Shown here one piece after another: positions 54,468 to 63,493 of a stretch of DNA of 64,000 nucleotides. Within the stretch, counting starts at the first letter, position 1, and each line of letters opens with the position of its first letter. A program made the position numbers and the translations under genes. Source of the DNA: Thiotrichales bacterium (lineage in GTDB: Bacteria > Pseudomonadota > Gammaproteobacteria > Thiomicrospirales > Thiomicrospiraceae); NCBI GenBank assembly GCA_016936535.1, contig JAFGXP010000028.1, positions 38,403 through 102,402 on the forward strand. Direction: 5' to 3'. The notes beneath the pieces were generated by a model. The model was not told where the DNA came from and did no database searches. It worked only from the letters and a program-made list of their open reading frames with translations.

Positions 54468-55514
54468 TTAATCAAAAGAAAAAACATCGAGTCCTTTTTC
54501 ATCCATTAACTCGAGTGCGCGGCCGCCGCCACGAGCCACACAGGTCAGTGGGTCATCGGCAATAATTACGGGAATGCCAGTTTCTTCTGAGATAAGGGTG
54601 TGGATATTGCGCAGCAACGCGCCTCCACCAGTCAGAACAATACCGTGTTCTGCAATGTCTGCGCCCAATTCAGGTGGGGTGTTCTCCAGTGCAGTACGCA
54701 CCGAGCTGATAATCGCCTGCAACGGTTCCTGAAGCGCTTCGAGTACCTCATTGCTGTTTAAGGTAAAACGGCGTGGAACCGATTCAGCCATGTTGCTGCC
54801 GTGGACTTCCATGGTCATCGGATTAACCTCATGGTAAGCCGTGCCGATGGTTTTCTTGATCCGTTCTGCGGTGGACTCACCAATCACCATGCCATAATTA
54901 CGACGCACATATTTAATAATGGCATCATCAAAACGGTCACCGCCGACCTTAACCGAGTCTGACCAGACAATCCCGTTGAGCGAAAGGGTGGCGACTTCGG
55001 TGGTGCCACCACCGATGTCAACGACCATAGAGCCAGTTGGCTCCGAAACCGGCATGCCGGCCCCGATGGCAGCGGCCATTGGCTCTTCGATTAAGTAAAC
55101 TTCACGCGCACCGGCGCCGGCTGCGGATTCACGAATGGCGCGGCGTTCAACCTGGGTTGAGCCGCAAGGGACACAGACTAAGACACGGGGGCTGGGTTGA
55201 AAAAAGCGGGCTTCATGCACTTTACGAATAAACGATTGCAGCATTTTTTCGGTCACTTCAAAGTCAGCGATAACCCCATCTTTAAGCGGGCGAACCGTTT
55301 CAATGTCTTTGTTCTCTTTACCCAGCATGAGCTTGGCGTTCTCTCCCACGGCAACAATCGAGCGCATTCCACTGCCTCGGTGGTTGTTACGAATTGAGAC
55401 GACGGAGGGTTCATTAAGGACCATGCCTTTACCACGTACGTAAATCAAAGTGTTGGCAGTGCCAAGGTCTATGGAAAGGTCGTTCGAAAAAAGGCCCATT
55501 AATTTACGAAACAT
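54468..55514 (-). CDS. mreB: Rod shape-determining actin homologue MreB
   Basis: Forms membrane-bound filaments that orient wall synthesis. The 348-residue protein starts [21 protein letters not shown], with the phosphate loops ([29 protein letters not shown]) and the adenosine motif [16 protein letters not shown] 55512-55514 has AAGGA upstream and gives the canonical amphipathic N-terminus; a longer frame is spurious. First gene of mreBCD-mrdA-rodA, divergent from gatC. Confidence 0.97.
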   Translation of the reverse strand: MFRKLMGLFSNDLSIDLGTANTLIYVRGKGMVLNEPSVVSIRNNHRGSGMRSIVAVGENAKLMLGKENKDIETVRPLKDGVIADFEVTEKMLQSFIRKVHEARFFQPSPRVLVCVPCGSTQVERRAIRESAAGAGAREVYLIEEPMAAAIGAGMPVSEPTGSMVVDIGGGTTEVATLSLNGIVWSDSVKVGGDRFDDAIIKYVRRNYGMVIGESTAERIKKTIGTAYHEVNPMTMEVHGSNMAESVPRRFTLNSNEVLEALQEPLQAIISSVRTALENTPPELGADIAEHGIVLTGGGALLRNIHTLISEETGIPVIIADDPLTCVARGGGRALELMDEKGLDVFSFD

Positions 55515-55792
55515 TACGGCGAATCCTTGCGATAGGGGGAAAAAGAATTGCACTATTCTAACTGAATTCCAAGAGCGGTAGAAGTCTTCTACTCCAAAAG
55601 ATAAAGTTGAGCCAACCCTTAAAAAAAAGATGCGAATGTTTTGCGCTTTGGCGCGGTTTTACCTCATCTTAAATGAGACTAAGTTTGGGTGAAATCTGCA
55701 ATTTCCGGCTGCTTGGGCGGCATGCCTGTTCCTGCTACGTTTTTTGTGGTAATTTACACGGCTATTTTTGTGCAAGTTTTGGGAGTCAAAAA

Positions 55793-56080
55793 GTGTCTAT
55801 TGGAAAAAGCGAAGTGGCATCAATTTCGCGCTTGGCGATGATTGCGGTGGCCGATCATGAAGTGGAGCAGGTTGCAGCCAAGCTCAGCAAAGTTGTGGAT
55901 CTGTTTGCGCAGATGCAGGCGGTTGACACAGAAGGCGTTGAGCCGATGGCCCACCCTCATGCGGTGGCGCAACGTTTGCGCTTAGACGAAATCACCGAGG
56001 GCGATCAACATCAAAAATTGCAAGCGATAGCGCCTGCGGTGGCGATGGATCTGTATCTGGTCCCGCAAGTGATTGAATAA
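55793..56080 (+). CDS. gatC: Aspartyl/glutamyl-tRNA amidotransferase subunit C (GatC)
   Basis: Small scaffold subunit of GatCAB, which converts Glu-tRNA-Gln and Asp-tRNA-Asn to the amidated forms. The 95-residue protein has [33 protein letters not shown] and the [13 protein letters not shown] region. The GTG start at 55793 follows GGGAG by 7 bases; the open frame further upstream is not coding. Confidence 0.94.
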   Translation: MSIGKSEVASISRLAMIAVADHEVEQVAAKLSKVVDLFAQMQAVDTEGVEPMAHPHAVAQRLRLDEITEGDQHQKLQAIAPAVAMDLYLVPQVIE

Positions 56081-56102
56081 TAAGAACCTTAAGAGATTGA
56101 AG

Positions 56103-57560
56103 ATGTTACACACCCTAAGCGTAAAACAGATGAGCGAGAAACTGCACGCTGGCGAAATCAGCAGTGTCGAATTGACTCAACACTATTTAGACCGAATTAC
56201 CCAATTTGATCCAGAGCTGAATGCTTATGTGACCGTTACGCCAGAGTTGGCGCTGCAAATGGCACGTGACGCCGATGAGCGTCTGAAAAATGGTACCGCT
56301 GGCCTCTTGACCGGGATTCCTATTGCACACAAAGATATTTTTTGTACTGACGGTGTGAAAACCACCTGTTCTTCCAAAATGCTAGACAACTTTATTGCGC
56401 CCTACGATGCACACGTGGTGACTCTACTGAAAAAGGCAGGTATGCCGATTTTGGGTAAAACCAATATGGACGAATTTGCGATGGGTTCGTCATCGGAAAG
56501 CTCCTATTACGGCCCAACCAAAAACCCTTGGGATTTGAATGCAGTGCCGGGTGGCTCTTCGGGTGGTGCAGCAGCGGTAATCGCCGCTAATCTCGCACCG
56601 ATGGCCACAGGGACAGATACCGGTGGTTCGATTCGCCAGCCAGCTTCTTTCTGTGGAATTACTGGGATTAAGCCGACTTACGGTACGGTTTCGCGTTTCG
56701 GGATTATCGCTTACGCGTCAAGTTTTGATCAAGCCGGCCCGATGACGCGTTCGGCGGAAGCGTCAGCGTGGCTGCTCAATGCCATGTCTGAATTTGATCA
56801 ACGTGATTCAACTTGTCTGGAAATGGAGCGCCCTGACTTTGCTTCTGAATTGGATAACTCTTTAGAAGGTCTAAAAGTTGGCGTGCCGTCTGAGTATTTT
56901 GGTGAAGGTCTTGAACCTGAAGTTGAAAAGATTGTTAAGGACGCGATTGCCGAGATTGAAAAGCTCGGTGCGACCATCGTGCCAGTTTCTCTGCCGAACA
57001 AAGACCTTGCGGTGCCTGCATATTATGTTTTGGCTCCGGCGGAAGCCTCCTCAAATTTATCACGCTACGATGGCGTGCGTTTCGGTTACCGTTGTGAAAA
57101 TCCCAAAGATTTGGAAGACCTTTACCGGCGCTCGCGTGCCGAAGGGTTCGGTGCGGAAGTGAAACGCCGTATTATGGTCGGTGCTTATGCGCTATCTGCC
57201 GGTTATTACGATGCTTATTATTTAAAAGCACAACGTCTGCGCCGTATGGTTCGTGATGATTTCACTCAGGCTTTCGAACAGTGTGATGTGATCATGGGGC
57301 CAGTTGCGCCAACCCCTGCGTTTAATATCGGCGAAAAAACCGATGATCCGACCAGTATGTATCTGGCTGACTTGTATACCATTCCGGTTAACCTTGGCGG
57401 TTTCCCCGGTATGTCGGTTCCGGCGGGTTTTGCTAACGGACGTCCTGTGGGTCTGCACATTGTCGGACCTTATTTTTCGGAAGCGAAATTGCTGAATATC
57501 GCTCATCAATTCCAACAAGTAACTGACTGGCATAAACAAACGCCAGCACAGTACCAATAA
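56103..57560 (+). CDS. gatA: Glutamyl-tRNA amidotransferase subunit A (GatA)
   Basis: Amidase that releases ammonia from glutamine for transamidation. The 485-residue protein carries the Ser-cisSer-Lys triad: K77 ([10 protein letters not shown]), S152 ([10 protein letters not shown]) and S176 ([15 protein letters not shown]). The C-terminal [21 protein letters not shown] is typical. ATG 56103 gives the family length; a TTG at 56073 overlapping gatC is less likely. Confidence 0.97.
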   Translation: MLHTLSVKQMSEKLHAGEISSVELTQHYLDRITQFDPELNAYVTVTPELALQMARDADERLKNGTAGLLTGIPIAHKDIFCTDGVKTTCSSKMLDNFIAPYDAHVVTLLKKAGMPILGKTNMDEFAMGSSSESSYYGPTKNPWDLNAVPGGSSGGAAAVIAANLAPMATGTDTGGSIRQPASFCGITGIKPTYGTVSRFGIIAYASSFDQAGPMTRSAEASAWLLNAMSEFDQRDSTCLEMERPDFASELDNSLEGLKVGVPSEYFGEGLEPEVEKIVKDAIAEIEKLGATIVPVSLPNKDLAVPAYYVLAPAEASSNLSRYDGVRFGYRCENPKDLEDLYRRSRAEGFGAEVKRRIMVGAYALSAGYYDAYYLKAQRLRRMVRDDFTQAFEQCDVIMGPVAPTPAFNIGEKTDDPTSMYLADLYTIPVNLGGFPGMSVPAGFANGRPVGLHIVGPYFSEAKLLNIAHQFQQVTDWHKQTPAQYQ

Positions 57561-57578
57561 GCGCAGGGAGAGAATTTA

Positions 57579-59012
57579 ATGAGTTGGGAAGTGGTAATCG
57601 GTCTTGAGATTCACGCTCAGTTGACCACCAAGTCAAAAATCTTTTCCGGCGCGTCAATTGCTTATGGCGCAGCACCGAATAGCCAGGCTTGTGCCGTTGA
57701 TCTAGGGATGCCGGGCATGCTGCCGGTGGTTAACCAAGCGGTGATCGCAAAAGGCATTGCGCTGGGGCTGGCGCTGAATGCCGAGCTGGGTAAAAAACAG
57801 GTGTTTGACCGTAAGAATTATTTTTATCCGGATTTGCCGAAAGGTTACCAGACTACGCAGATGGATTATCCGATTGTTGGAAAAGGGTATCTGGACATTG
57901 AAGTCGATGGCAAAACCAAGCGTATCGGCGTGACTCGCGCGCATTTGGAAGAGGACGCCGGTAAGTCCAATCACGGGATTGTGAAAGGCATGACCGGCAT
58001 TGATTTGAATCGAGCCGGTACGCCGCTGTTGGAAATCGTGTCCGAGCCGGATTTGTCTTCGGCGCAAGAAGCGGTCGCTTATGCGCGCAAAATGCACGAA
58101 CTGGTCACTTTCTTGGGGATTTGTGACGGTAACATGCAGGAAGGCTCCTTCCGCGTGGATTCTAACGTGTCGGTTCGTCGTCCTGGCGAGCCGCTGGGTA
58201 CGCGTGCCGAGTTGAAAAACATCAACTCTTTTCGTTTTATCGAAAAAGCCATCGAATTTGAAATCGAGCGCCAAATCGACTTGATTGAAAGCGGCGGCAA
58301 AGTGATTCAGGAAACTCGCTTGTACGATTCCGAAACCAATACGACACGTTCGATGCGTACCAAAGAAGAAGCCAACGACTATCGTTACTTTCCTTGTCCG
58401 GATTTATTGCCGGTGATTGTTACCGATGAAGTGATTGATGCGGTACGTGCGACCATGCCGGAACTGCCGGATGCCAAACGTGCACGTTATATCTCTGAAA
58501 TGGGATTAAGCGAGTACGATGCAGGGGTACTGACTTCGTCACGTGCTATGGCGCAATACTTTGAAGCACTTAACAAGCACACCGGTGGTAAAGATGCCAA
58601 AGTGTGCGCGAACTGGATTACTTCTGATCTTGCCGGTGCGCTTAATAAGGCGGGCTTGGAGATTGCGCAGTCGCCCATCTCGGAAGCGATGCTGGCAACC
58701 TTGATTGCCCGCATACAAGACAATACCCTGTCTGGCAAAATTGCCAAACAGGTGTTTGAGGCGATGTGGAACGGTGAAGGCACGGCAGATGAAATTATTG
58801 CCGCCAAAGGGCTCAAACAAATTACCGACAGTGGGGCGATTGAGGCCTTAGTGGATCAGGTTTTAGCGGCTAATCCTGCTCAAATCGAGGCTTATAAGGC
58901 CGGACAAGAAAAAATGTTGGGTTATTTTGTTGGACAGATTATGAAACTATCCGGTGGTCAAGCTAATCCTGGACAGGTGAATGCCTTGCTAAAACAAAAA
59001 TTGCAGGCCTGA
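57579..59012 (+). CDS. gatB: Aspartyl/glutamyl-tRNA amidotransferase subunit B (GatB)
   Basis: Kinase/transamidase subunit that binds the misacylated tRNA. The 477-residue protein has [22 protein letters not shown], the metal-site region [37 protein letters not shown], and a C-terminal YqeY-like tail domain. Presence of gatCAB implies that Asn and/or Gln tRNA charging is indirect in this organism. GGGAG lies just upstream. Confidence 0.97.
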   Translation: MSWEVVIGLEIHAQLTTKSKIFSGASIAYGAAPNSQACAVDLGMPGMLPVVNQAVIAKGIALGLALNAELGKKQVFDRKNYFYPDLPKGYQTTQMDYPIVGKGYLDIEVDGKTKRIGVTRAHLEEDAGKSNHGIVKGMTGIDLNRAGTPLLEIVSEPDLSSAQEAVAYARKMHELVTFLGICDGNMQEGSFRVDSNVSVRRPGEPLGTRAELKNINSFRFIEKAIEFEIERQIDLIESGGKVIQETRLYDSETNTTRSMRTKEEANDYRYFPCPDLLPVIVTDEVIDAVRATMPELPDAKRARYISEMGLSEYDAGVLTSSRAMAQYFEALNKHTGGKDAKVCANWITSDLAGALNKAGLEIAQSPISEAMLATLIARIQDNTLSGKIAKQVFEAMWNGEGTADEIIAAKGLKQITDSGAIEALVDQVLAANPAQIEAYKAGQEKMLGYFVGQIMKLSGGQANPGQVNALLKQKLQA

Positions 59013-59102
59013 ATGTCATAATTGTTTGGTCATTTTTTTGCCACTTTTAGACACTTTTTTGAAAAGGCTTTTTTTGTAAAATGCCTCTATGAAAAGAAAA
59101 GG

Positions 59103-59130
59103 CTTGAAAGGTTATAAAAAAACCTTATAT
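59103..59130 (+). promoter_or_regulatory. Sigma-32-like heat-shock promoter of htpX
   Basis: CTTGAAA (59103-59109), 13-base spacer, CCTTATAT (59123-59130): the -35 is perfect and the -10 resembles CCCCATNT. It lies 50 bases before the htpX ATG. HtpX is a heat-shock gene in other bacteria. Confidence 0.55.
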
Positions 59131-59181
59131 TTATAAAACAAAATTCTTTATTTATAACAACCAACTGCTTAGGAGATTTTG

Positions 59182-60078
59182 ATGAAGGGAATTGGGTTAT
59201 TTTTACTGACAAACATTGCGGTTATGGCTGTCGCAATGCTGGCTCTTACCCTCCTCGGGGTTGATAGCTACATGCAAGGCACTAGCCTTGACTTAGGCAA
59301 TTTATTTGTTTTTGCGCTTATTTTTGGTTTTGCCGGTTCTTTTGTTTCATTGGCAATGTCAAAGTGGATGGCAAAAAAGTCCACTGGCGCGCAAGTAATT
59401 GAAACCCCGCGTAACGCTGATGAGCAATGGTTGCTGGACACAGTTCGTCGTCAAGCAGAAAAAGCTGGCATTAAATGTCCTGAAGTGGCCATTTACGACT
59501 CGCCTGAACCCAATGCGTTTGCGACAGGGATGAGCAAAAATAATTCCCTAGTGGCTGTATCAACGGGCCTATTGCGTTTTATGCAGCGTAATGAAGTGGA
59601 AGCGGTTTTGGGCCATGAAGTAGCACACGTTGCCAACGGTGATATGGTCACCATGGCATTGTTGCAGGGCGTGTTGAACACCTTCGTTATTTTCTTTGCT
59701 AAGATCGTTGCCTATATTGTGGACCGCGTAATACTCAGAAACGAAGAAGAAGGCCATAGCTGGGCATTTATTATTACGGATATTGTTGCGCAAATTCTGT
59801 TTGGTATCCTAGCCAGCATTATTGCCATGTGGTTCTCTCGTTACCGCGAGTTCCATGCCGATAATGGTGGTGCATACCTTGCCGGTAAAGAAAATATGAT
59901 TGCAGCACTGAAGCGTTTGCAAACCATGCAGCCTGGTCACCTACCTGATCAAATGGCGGCATTCGGTATCTCTGCAGCGCCGTCCTCATTTGGAGGCTTG
60001 TTTAAATCGCACCCCGATTTGGCTGACCGTATCGCTAAGCTAGAGCAAACCACGCAAGAGCAGTTAAAAATTGCTTAA
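59182..60078 (+). CDS. htpX: Membrane metalloprotease HtpX
   Basis: M48 zinc protease in the inner membrane that degrades damaged membrane proteins alongside FtsH. The 298-residue protein has N-terminal TM helices (about 3-25 and 40-60), the zinc motif HEVAH (145-149, AVLGHEVAHVANGD), two more TM segments (about 157-215) and the third ligand region REFHADNGGAYLAG. ATG 59182 has AGGAG 6 bases upstream and is preferred to the TTG directly before it. Confidence 0.96.
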   Translation: MKGIGLFLLTNIAVMAVAMLALTLLGVDSYMQGTSLDLGNLFVFALIFGFAGSFVSLAMSKWMAKKSTGAQVIETPRNADEQWLLDTVRRQAEKAGIKCPEVAIYDSPEPNAFATGMSKNNSLVAVSTGLLRFMQRNEVEAVLGHEVAHVANGDMVTMALLQGVLNTFVIFFAKIVAYIVDRVILRNEEEGHSWAFIITDIVAQILFGILASIIAMWFSRYREFHADNGGAYLAGKENMIAALKRLQTMQPGHLPDQMAAFGISAAPSSFGGLFKSHPDLADRIAKLEQTTQEQLKIA

Positions 60079-60127
60079 TTGTGTATGACGGTTGGCGGTA
60101 ACCCCCAGCCGTTTATCTCTTTGTCCA

Positions 60128-60163
60128 AACCCGCTGAACGCCTTGCGCCAGCGGGTTTTTTAT
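60128..60163 (+). terminator. Rho-independent terminator of htpX
   Basis: AACCCGCTG, 12-base loop, CAGCGGGTT followed by TTTTTATTT. Nine-base-pair stem about 50 bases past the stop. Confidence 0.92.
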
Positions 60164-60170
60164 TTAAATC

Positions 60171-60223
60171 AATCGGGTCACTAATTAATGGGGTCAGACT
60201 CGATTGCTTTTCGATTTTTCGAA
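60171..60223. repeat. Possible remnant of a REP/transposase-associated repeat
   Basis: AATCGGGT (60171-60178) is nearly inverted by ACTCGATT (60198-60205), enclosing ATTAATGGGGTCAG; a second dyad TTCGA-TTTT-TCGAA follows at 60210-60223. The core GGGGTCAGACTCGATT recalls sequences I associate with REP-linked Y1 transposases in other gammaproteobacteria. No transposase is present. Confidence 0.3.
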
Positions 60224-60307
60224 GGTGTACGGTCGCTTTAATAACCTGAATTGGGATTTTATTATGGCTTGTTATGAAAAGAACGTCGTTGTAAAAAGTT
60301 ATCAACT

Positions 60308-61285
60308 TTATTGACTGACAACTTGGTTACGACCTTGTTCTTTTGCGATATAGAGCGCTTGGTCGGCTCGTTTGTACAGTTTGCTAGGGGTTTCGTTTGG
60401 TCGTACTTCAGTTACCCCAAAGCTGGCGGTGACGGTGCCGAATTCAAATGGTATTTTTTCAATCGTAGCACGATAGCGCTCGGCGACGATTTTGGCGTTT
60501 TCAAGTTGGGTGTGTGGCAGGAGGATGCAAAATTCTTCGCCACCAACTCGGGATAAAAGGTCTATTTTTCGCAGGTGTTGTAACAATGTTTTGGCTAAAG
60601 TCTTTAAGACCGTATCGCCAACATCATGTCCATGTCGGTCGTTTACTTTTTTGAAAAAATCGATGTCAAACAGGATTAGGCAGAAAGGGTATTGATAGCG
60701 TTCAAACAGCTCGAATTGTTTGTTTAATTCTTGTTCATAGACGCGTCGATTCGGTAAGCCGGTTAGGGTGTCAATGCTGGAGAGTGATTTTAATTCGGCA
60801 TTAGCTGCCTCTAAAGCATGCTGTTTTTGCAGTAGTTCATTTTGCGCGATTTGTAATTTTACATTGATCGCTTCTTTCTCTTCTATAGCCGATTCTGCTC
60901 TGTGTCTCTCTTGTATGAGTTGTTGTTCAATAAGGTGACGACGATTCATTTTCATTAGAGCATAGCTGAAATAGTCTTTTCCATTATGCTCGATTCTGCG
61001 GGCATTGAGCATGATAGGAAGTGTTTCTTGTGAGCTCAATTTAAGTGAAAGGTAGTTTTCTTCTGTGTAATGGTTGGTTTGGATATGAGGCAGGATTGTG
61101 CCAAGAAATAGCATTCGGCTAGGAACCGTTAATAGTGTGATAATCGGCTGACCAATCAGTTCTTGATCACTTTTATTCAGCCAGTTGCATAAGGTTTCGT
61201 TTACGGCAGTGATTTTATTTTCAACATTTGTTGCTAAATAGGCGCAGGGTATTTGATCTAGGCTGAGCTTGATATGTGACTGCAC
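60308..61285 (-). CDS. PAS-GGDEF diguanylate cyclase
   Basis: A 325-residue soluble protein predicted to make c-di-GMP. Order: PAS domain (about 1-112; DQIPCAYLATNVENKITAVN, LLTVPSRMLFLGTILPHIQ, LPIMLNARRIEHNGKDYF), a coiled-coil linker (about 115-168) and GGDEF (about 170-325) with the active motif GGEEF (248-252) and an inhibitory I-site RxxD (RKID, 239-242) at the canonical 5-residue distance. The start is GTG with AAGGGA 9 bases before it. It lies 28 bases downstream of the RsbQ-like hydrolase, clearly an operon. The SRMxxxTxLP pattern resembles PAS domains that partner RsbQ-type hydrolases. Confidence 0.92.
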   Translation of the reverse strand: MQSHIKLSLDQIPCAYLATNVENKITAVNETLCNWLNKSDQELIGQPIITLLTVPSRMLFLGTILPHIQTNHYTEENYLSLKLSSQETLPIMLNARRIEHNGKDYFSYALMKMNRRHLIEQQLIQERHRAESAIEEKEAINVKLQIAQNELLQKQHALEAANAELKSLSSIDTLTGLPNRRVYEQELNKQFELFERYQYPFCLILFDIDFFKKVNDRHGHDVGDTVLKTLAKTLLQHLRKIDLLSRVGGEEFCILLPHTQLENAKIVAERYRATIEKIPFEFGTVTASFGVTEVRPNETPSKLYKRADQALYIAKEQGRNQVVSQ

Positions 61286-61313
61286 GTTGAATATTCCCTT
61301 TATGGACGGCTAT

Positions 61314-62147
61314 TTATGTAGATGAATTGATACTGCATTTGATTGCAGAGATAACACCGCAAGGGTTGGTGATTTGCGGGTAATGTCCCGTCGCCTCGAT
61401 TTCACGCGTTTTGCAGTTTGGAAGATGCGTTGCTAAATAATCAATAACTTCTAATGGCACGATAATATCTTGAATACAGTATAAAATGCACACTTCGGTA
61501 GATACTTTTGTCAATTCTTGCCGCAGGTCACAGAAGAAAGTGGCTTTGGCAAAGGTTGTTGAAATCTTTGGGTCGTGACGTAAAAACGACAGTTTCAATT
61601 CTTCGCTATATTCGGGTGTGTCTTCGTTGCCGATGACAATCGGTGCGAGATAGTTTGCCCAGTCAAAATAGTTTAACTGCATCATTTTTATCAGTTCAAC
61701 GACATCTTGATAGTCAAAGCCTCCTTGGTAATCGTCTTCATTCAGATAGTGTGGAGACGGAGCGATGGTAATCAATTTTTTAAACATTTTGGGGTGTGCA
61801 ATAGAGGCCAGCATGCCGATTGCCCCGCTGACAGAATGACCGATGAAGTAGATGTTTTCAAGCTTAAGCGCGGTACAAATCTCGGCAAGATCTTCAGCAT
61901 AGGCATCTAAGGTTTCGTAACGCTTATGGTCATAGTCTTCTAGTTTTGAGTTACCAGAGCCTAAATAATCAAACGAAATAACCCGAAAATTTTCTTTGAA
62001 TCCTGGAATGACTTTATTCCAAGTGGTTTGATCACAACCAAAGCCATGAGCGAATAATAAGATTTCTTCGCCACGGCCTTGTTCGGTAATATTGAATTTT
62101 GTTATCAGTTCTTGGACTGAGTGGGGACTTGATTGCATAGTCGACAC
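61314..62147 (-). CDS. RsbQ-like alpha/beta hydrolase
   Basis: A 277-residue cytosolic alpha/beta hydrolase closely resembling Bacillus subtilis RsbQ, which activates the PAS-phosphatase RsbP (KAI2/D14-like family). Shared blocks include HGFGCDQTTWN, VISFDYLGSGNS, ETLDAYAEDL, IGHSVSGAIGMLASI, APSPHYLN, YQGGF and FAKATFFCD. The triad is S105 (GHSVS), D227 (CIQDIIVP) and H255 (ATGHYPQ). No phosphatase gene is nearby; instead the next gene is a PAS-GGDEF protein. It most likely generates or carries a small ligand for that PAS domain. Base composition looks more AT-rich than flanking housekeeping genes. Confidence 0.92.
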   Translation of the reverse strand: MSTMQSSPHSVQELITKFNITEQGRGEEILLFAHGFGCDQTTWNKVIPGFKENFRVISFDYLGSGNSKLEDYDHKRYETLDAYAEDLAEICTALKLENIYFIGHSVSGAIGMLASIAHPKMFKKLITIAPSPHYLNEDDYQGGFDYQDVVELIKMMQLNYFDWANYLAPIVIGNEDTPEYSEELKLSFLRHDPKISTTFAKATFFCDLRQELTKVSTEVCILYCIQDIIVPLEVIDYLATHLPNCKTREIEATGHYPQITNPCGVISAIKCSINSST

Positions 62148-62202
62148 CTTTTAAGACGGATGGCGAGGATTAAATTATGGTAACAAAGTGAGTAATTAAT
62201 CC

Positions 62203-62222
62203 GGTTAAGGTAATTTAACCTT
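62203..62222. promoter_or_regulatory. Nested operator-like inverted repeat upstream of the RsbQ-like operon
   Basis: GGTTAA (62203-62208) pairs with TTAACC (62215-62220), and TAAGGT with ACCTTA in the same 20 bases. It lies 56-75 bases before the hydrolase start, a typical place for a regulator site. Confidence 0.4.
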
Positions 62223-62807
62223 AGCGAAAAGTAAATGTTAAGCCGCTATTCTTTTTTATGCGTTGATTGTGATAGCAGGTTTTACTGAGACTCAGTATTG
62301 CATAGGTCAGCCGAACACTGATATGCCTAAGTTGCAACTGCGTTTTGCACCATCTTTTTTCGCTGATATGGTTTTATAACTTTTTTGCAATGATTATCCT
62401 TGAAAATTTTTGTCTTAATCCATTTTTTGACATATCGCTTTCTTAAGCGTGCATTTTTTCTTCAATCAGACTTATCTCAGCCATTCACGATATCATTCTG
62501 GATCGAAGCGGGTTTTTGTTTGTGAAGGGTTGTTATTTGGTTTTCAGTCAGATTTGAGCATTAGCCGTTGCGCATTATCTTGTTGGATGCAGAATCACTA
62601 GGGTTTCTCTTGTGAGAAAATACGACTGAAATCGCGCTGTACTTAAAGGGGAATTCCCCAAGCTCAGCCCTTGAGTCGAATGTAAGGGATACAAAGGTAA
62701 GGTTTTTTTGGGCATGGTCTTTTTTATTGAACAACTCAACGGCGTGGATGGGCAGGCATAAGCGTTGTTAGGCGCTGAATAGGTTGGAAATTAGAATGTG
62801 CAAAGAT

Positions 62808-62874
62808 TGGGTTTTATTGCTTGCTATGCTCGTTACCGGTTACCTAAGCGATAAAACCCAGCCCTCTTATCGCT
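62808..62874. promoter_or_regulatory. Mutually exclusive hairpins (attenuator-like)
   Basis: TGGGTTTTATTGCTT (62808-62822) can pair with AAGCGATAAAACCCA (62846-62860): 14 Watson-Crick pairs and one wobble, 23-base loop. The same right arm contains AGCGATAA (62847-62854), which also pairs perfectly with TTATCGCT (62867-62874). The two stems cannot coexist. The element starts about 40 bases past the sufE stop. No T-run follows on either strand. Confidence 0.5.
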
Positions 62875-62912
62875 CTTAGCGGTTGGATTTATTGTGATCT
62901 ATTGTGACCAAG

Positions 62913-63350
62913 TTAAGCGGCTAGGCGTTTTTGTCCTTCACTTTGAATACGCTTAATCATGTGATAAAGACCGGTTGAGCGGTTAGGTGAAAGCTGTTGC
63001 AGAAGACCAATTTTACCTAAGAAGTCCAGTGGTGCGGTGGCGATTTCTTGTGGGGTGCGGCCATTATAAATTCTAAGCAACAAAGCAATCAGACCGGAAA
63101 CAATCGCGGCATCGCTGCGCGCCTGCATAAAGAGCCGACCTTGGTTTTCTTGAATGTGAATCCAAACTTGCGATTGACAGCCATGAATTCGGTTTTCTTC
63201 TGTCGCAAAGCTTTCATCCATCCGTTGAAGTGTTTTGCCCATATCAATCAGAAAACGATAACGATCTTTAGGATCGGTAAAGTGGGTAAAGCGCTTGACG
63301 AGATCGTCTTGTACTTCGGCAATGGTTTTGCTTGGTACGCTTAAATCCAT
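62913..63350 (-). CDS. sufE: SufE-like sulfur acceptor protein
   Basis: Takes persulfide sulfur from a cysteine desulfurase (SufS/CsdA type) for Fe-S cluster assembly. The 145-residue protein has the active cysteine in IHGCQSQVWI, the family core RYRFLIDMGKTL, ARSDAAIVSGLIALLLRIYNG and LGKIGLLQQLSPNRSTGLYHM. No desulfurase gene is in view, so SufE versus CsdE cannot be settled. Confidence 0.9.
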   Translation of the reverse strand: MDLSVPSKTIAEVQDDLVKRFTHFTDPKDRYRFLIDMGKTLQRMDESFATEENRIHGCQSQVWIHIQENQGRLFMQARSDAAIVSGLIALLLRIYNGRTPQEIATAPLDFLGKIGLLQQLSPNRSTGLYHMIKRIQSEGQKRLAA

Positions 63351-63493
63351 GGTCTAATCCTCAGGCAGAAAAAACGCATAGTTTAGCAAATTTTGCTAGG
63401 CGATAAGCACCATCTGCCATGCGTTAAACCGATTGAAAGGGTGTTTCAAGGCAATGAGAAACTTGGTCTGCAAGATTGCGCAGACCGGTAGAT

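Larger units (their letters stand above)
62148..62912. other. 765-bp gene-free zone with several dyads
   Basis: No credible reading frame on either strand. It contains the operator-like dyad at 62203-62222, a 15-bp palindrome TACTGAGACTCAGTA (62283-62297), a TTTCTC-TTGT-GAGAAA hairpin (62614-62629), the 12-bp palindrome GGGGAATTCCCC (62648-62659), and the hairpin pair at 62808-62874. It may hold promoters of the RsbQ-like operon or a small RNA; no known RNA family was recognised. Confidence 0.6.

Noticed and set aside
57702..58274. 190-residue minus-strand frame opposite gatB
   Set aside because: Antisense shadow with no motifs and no start signal.
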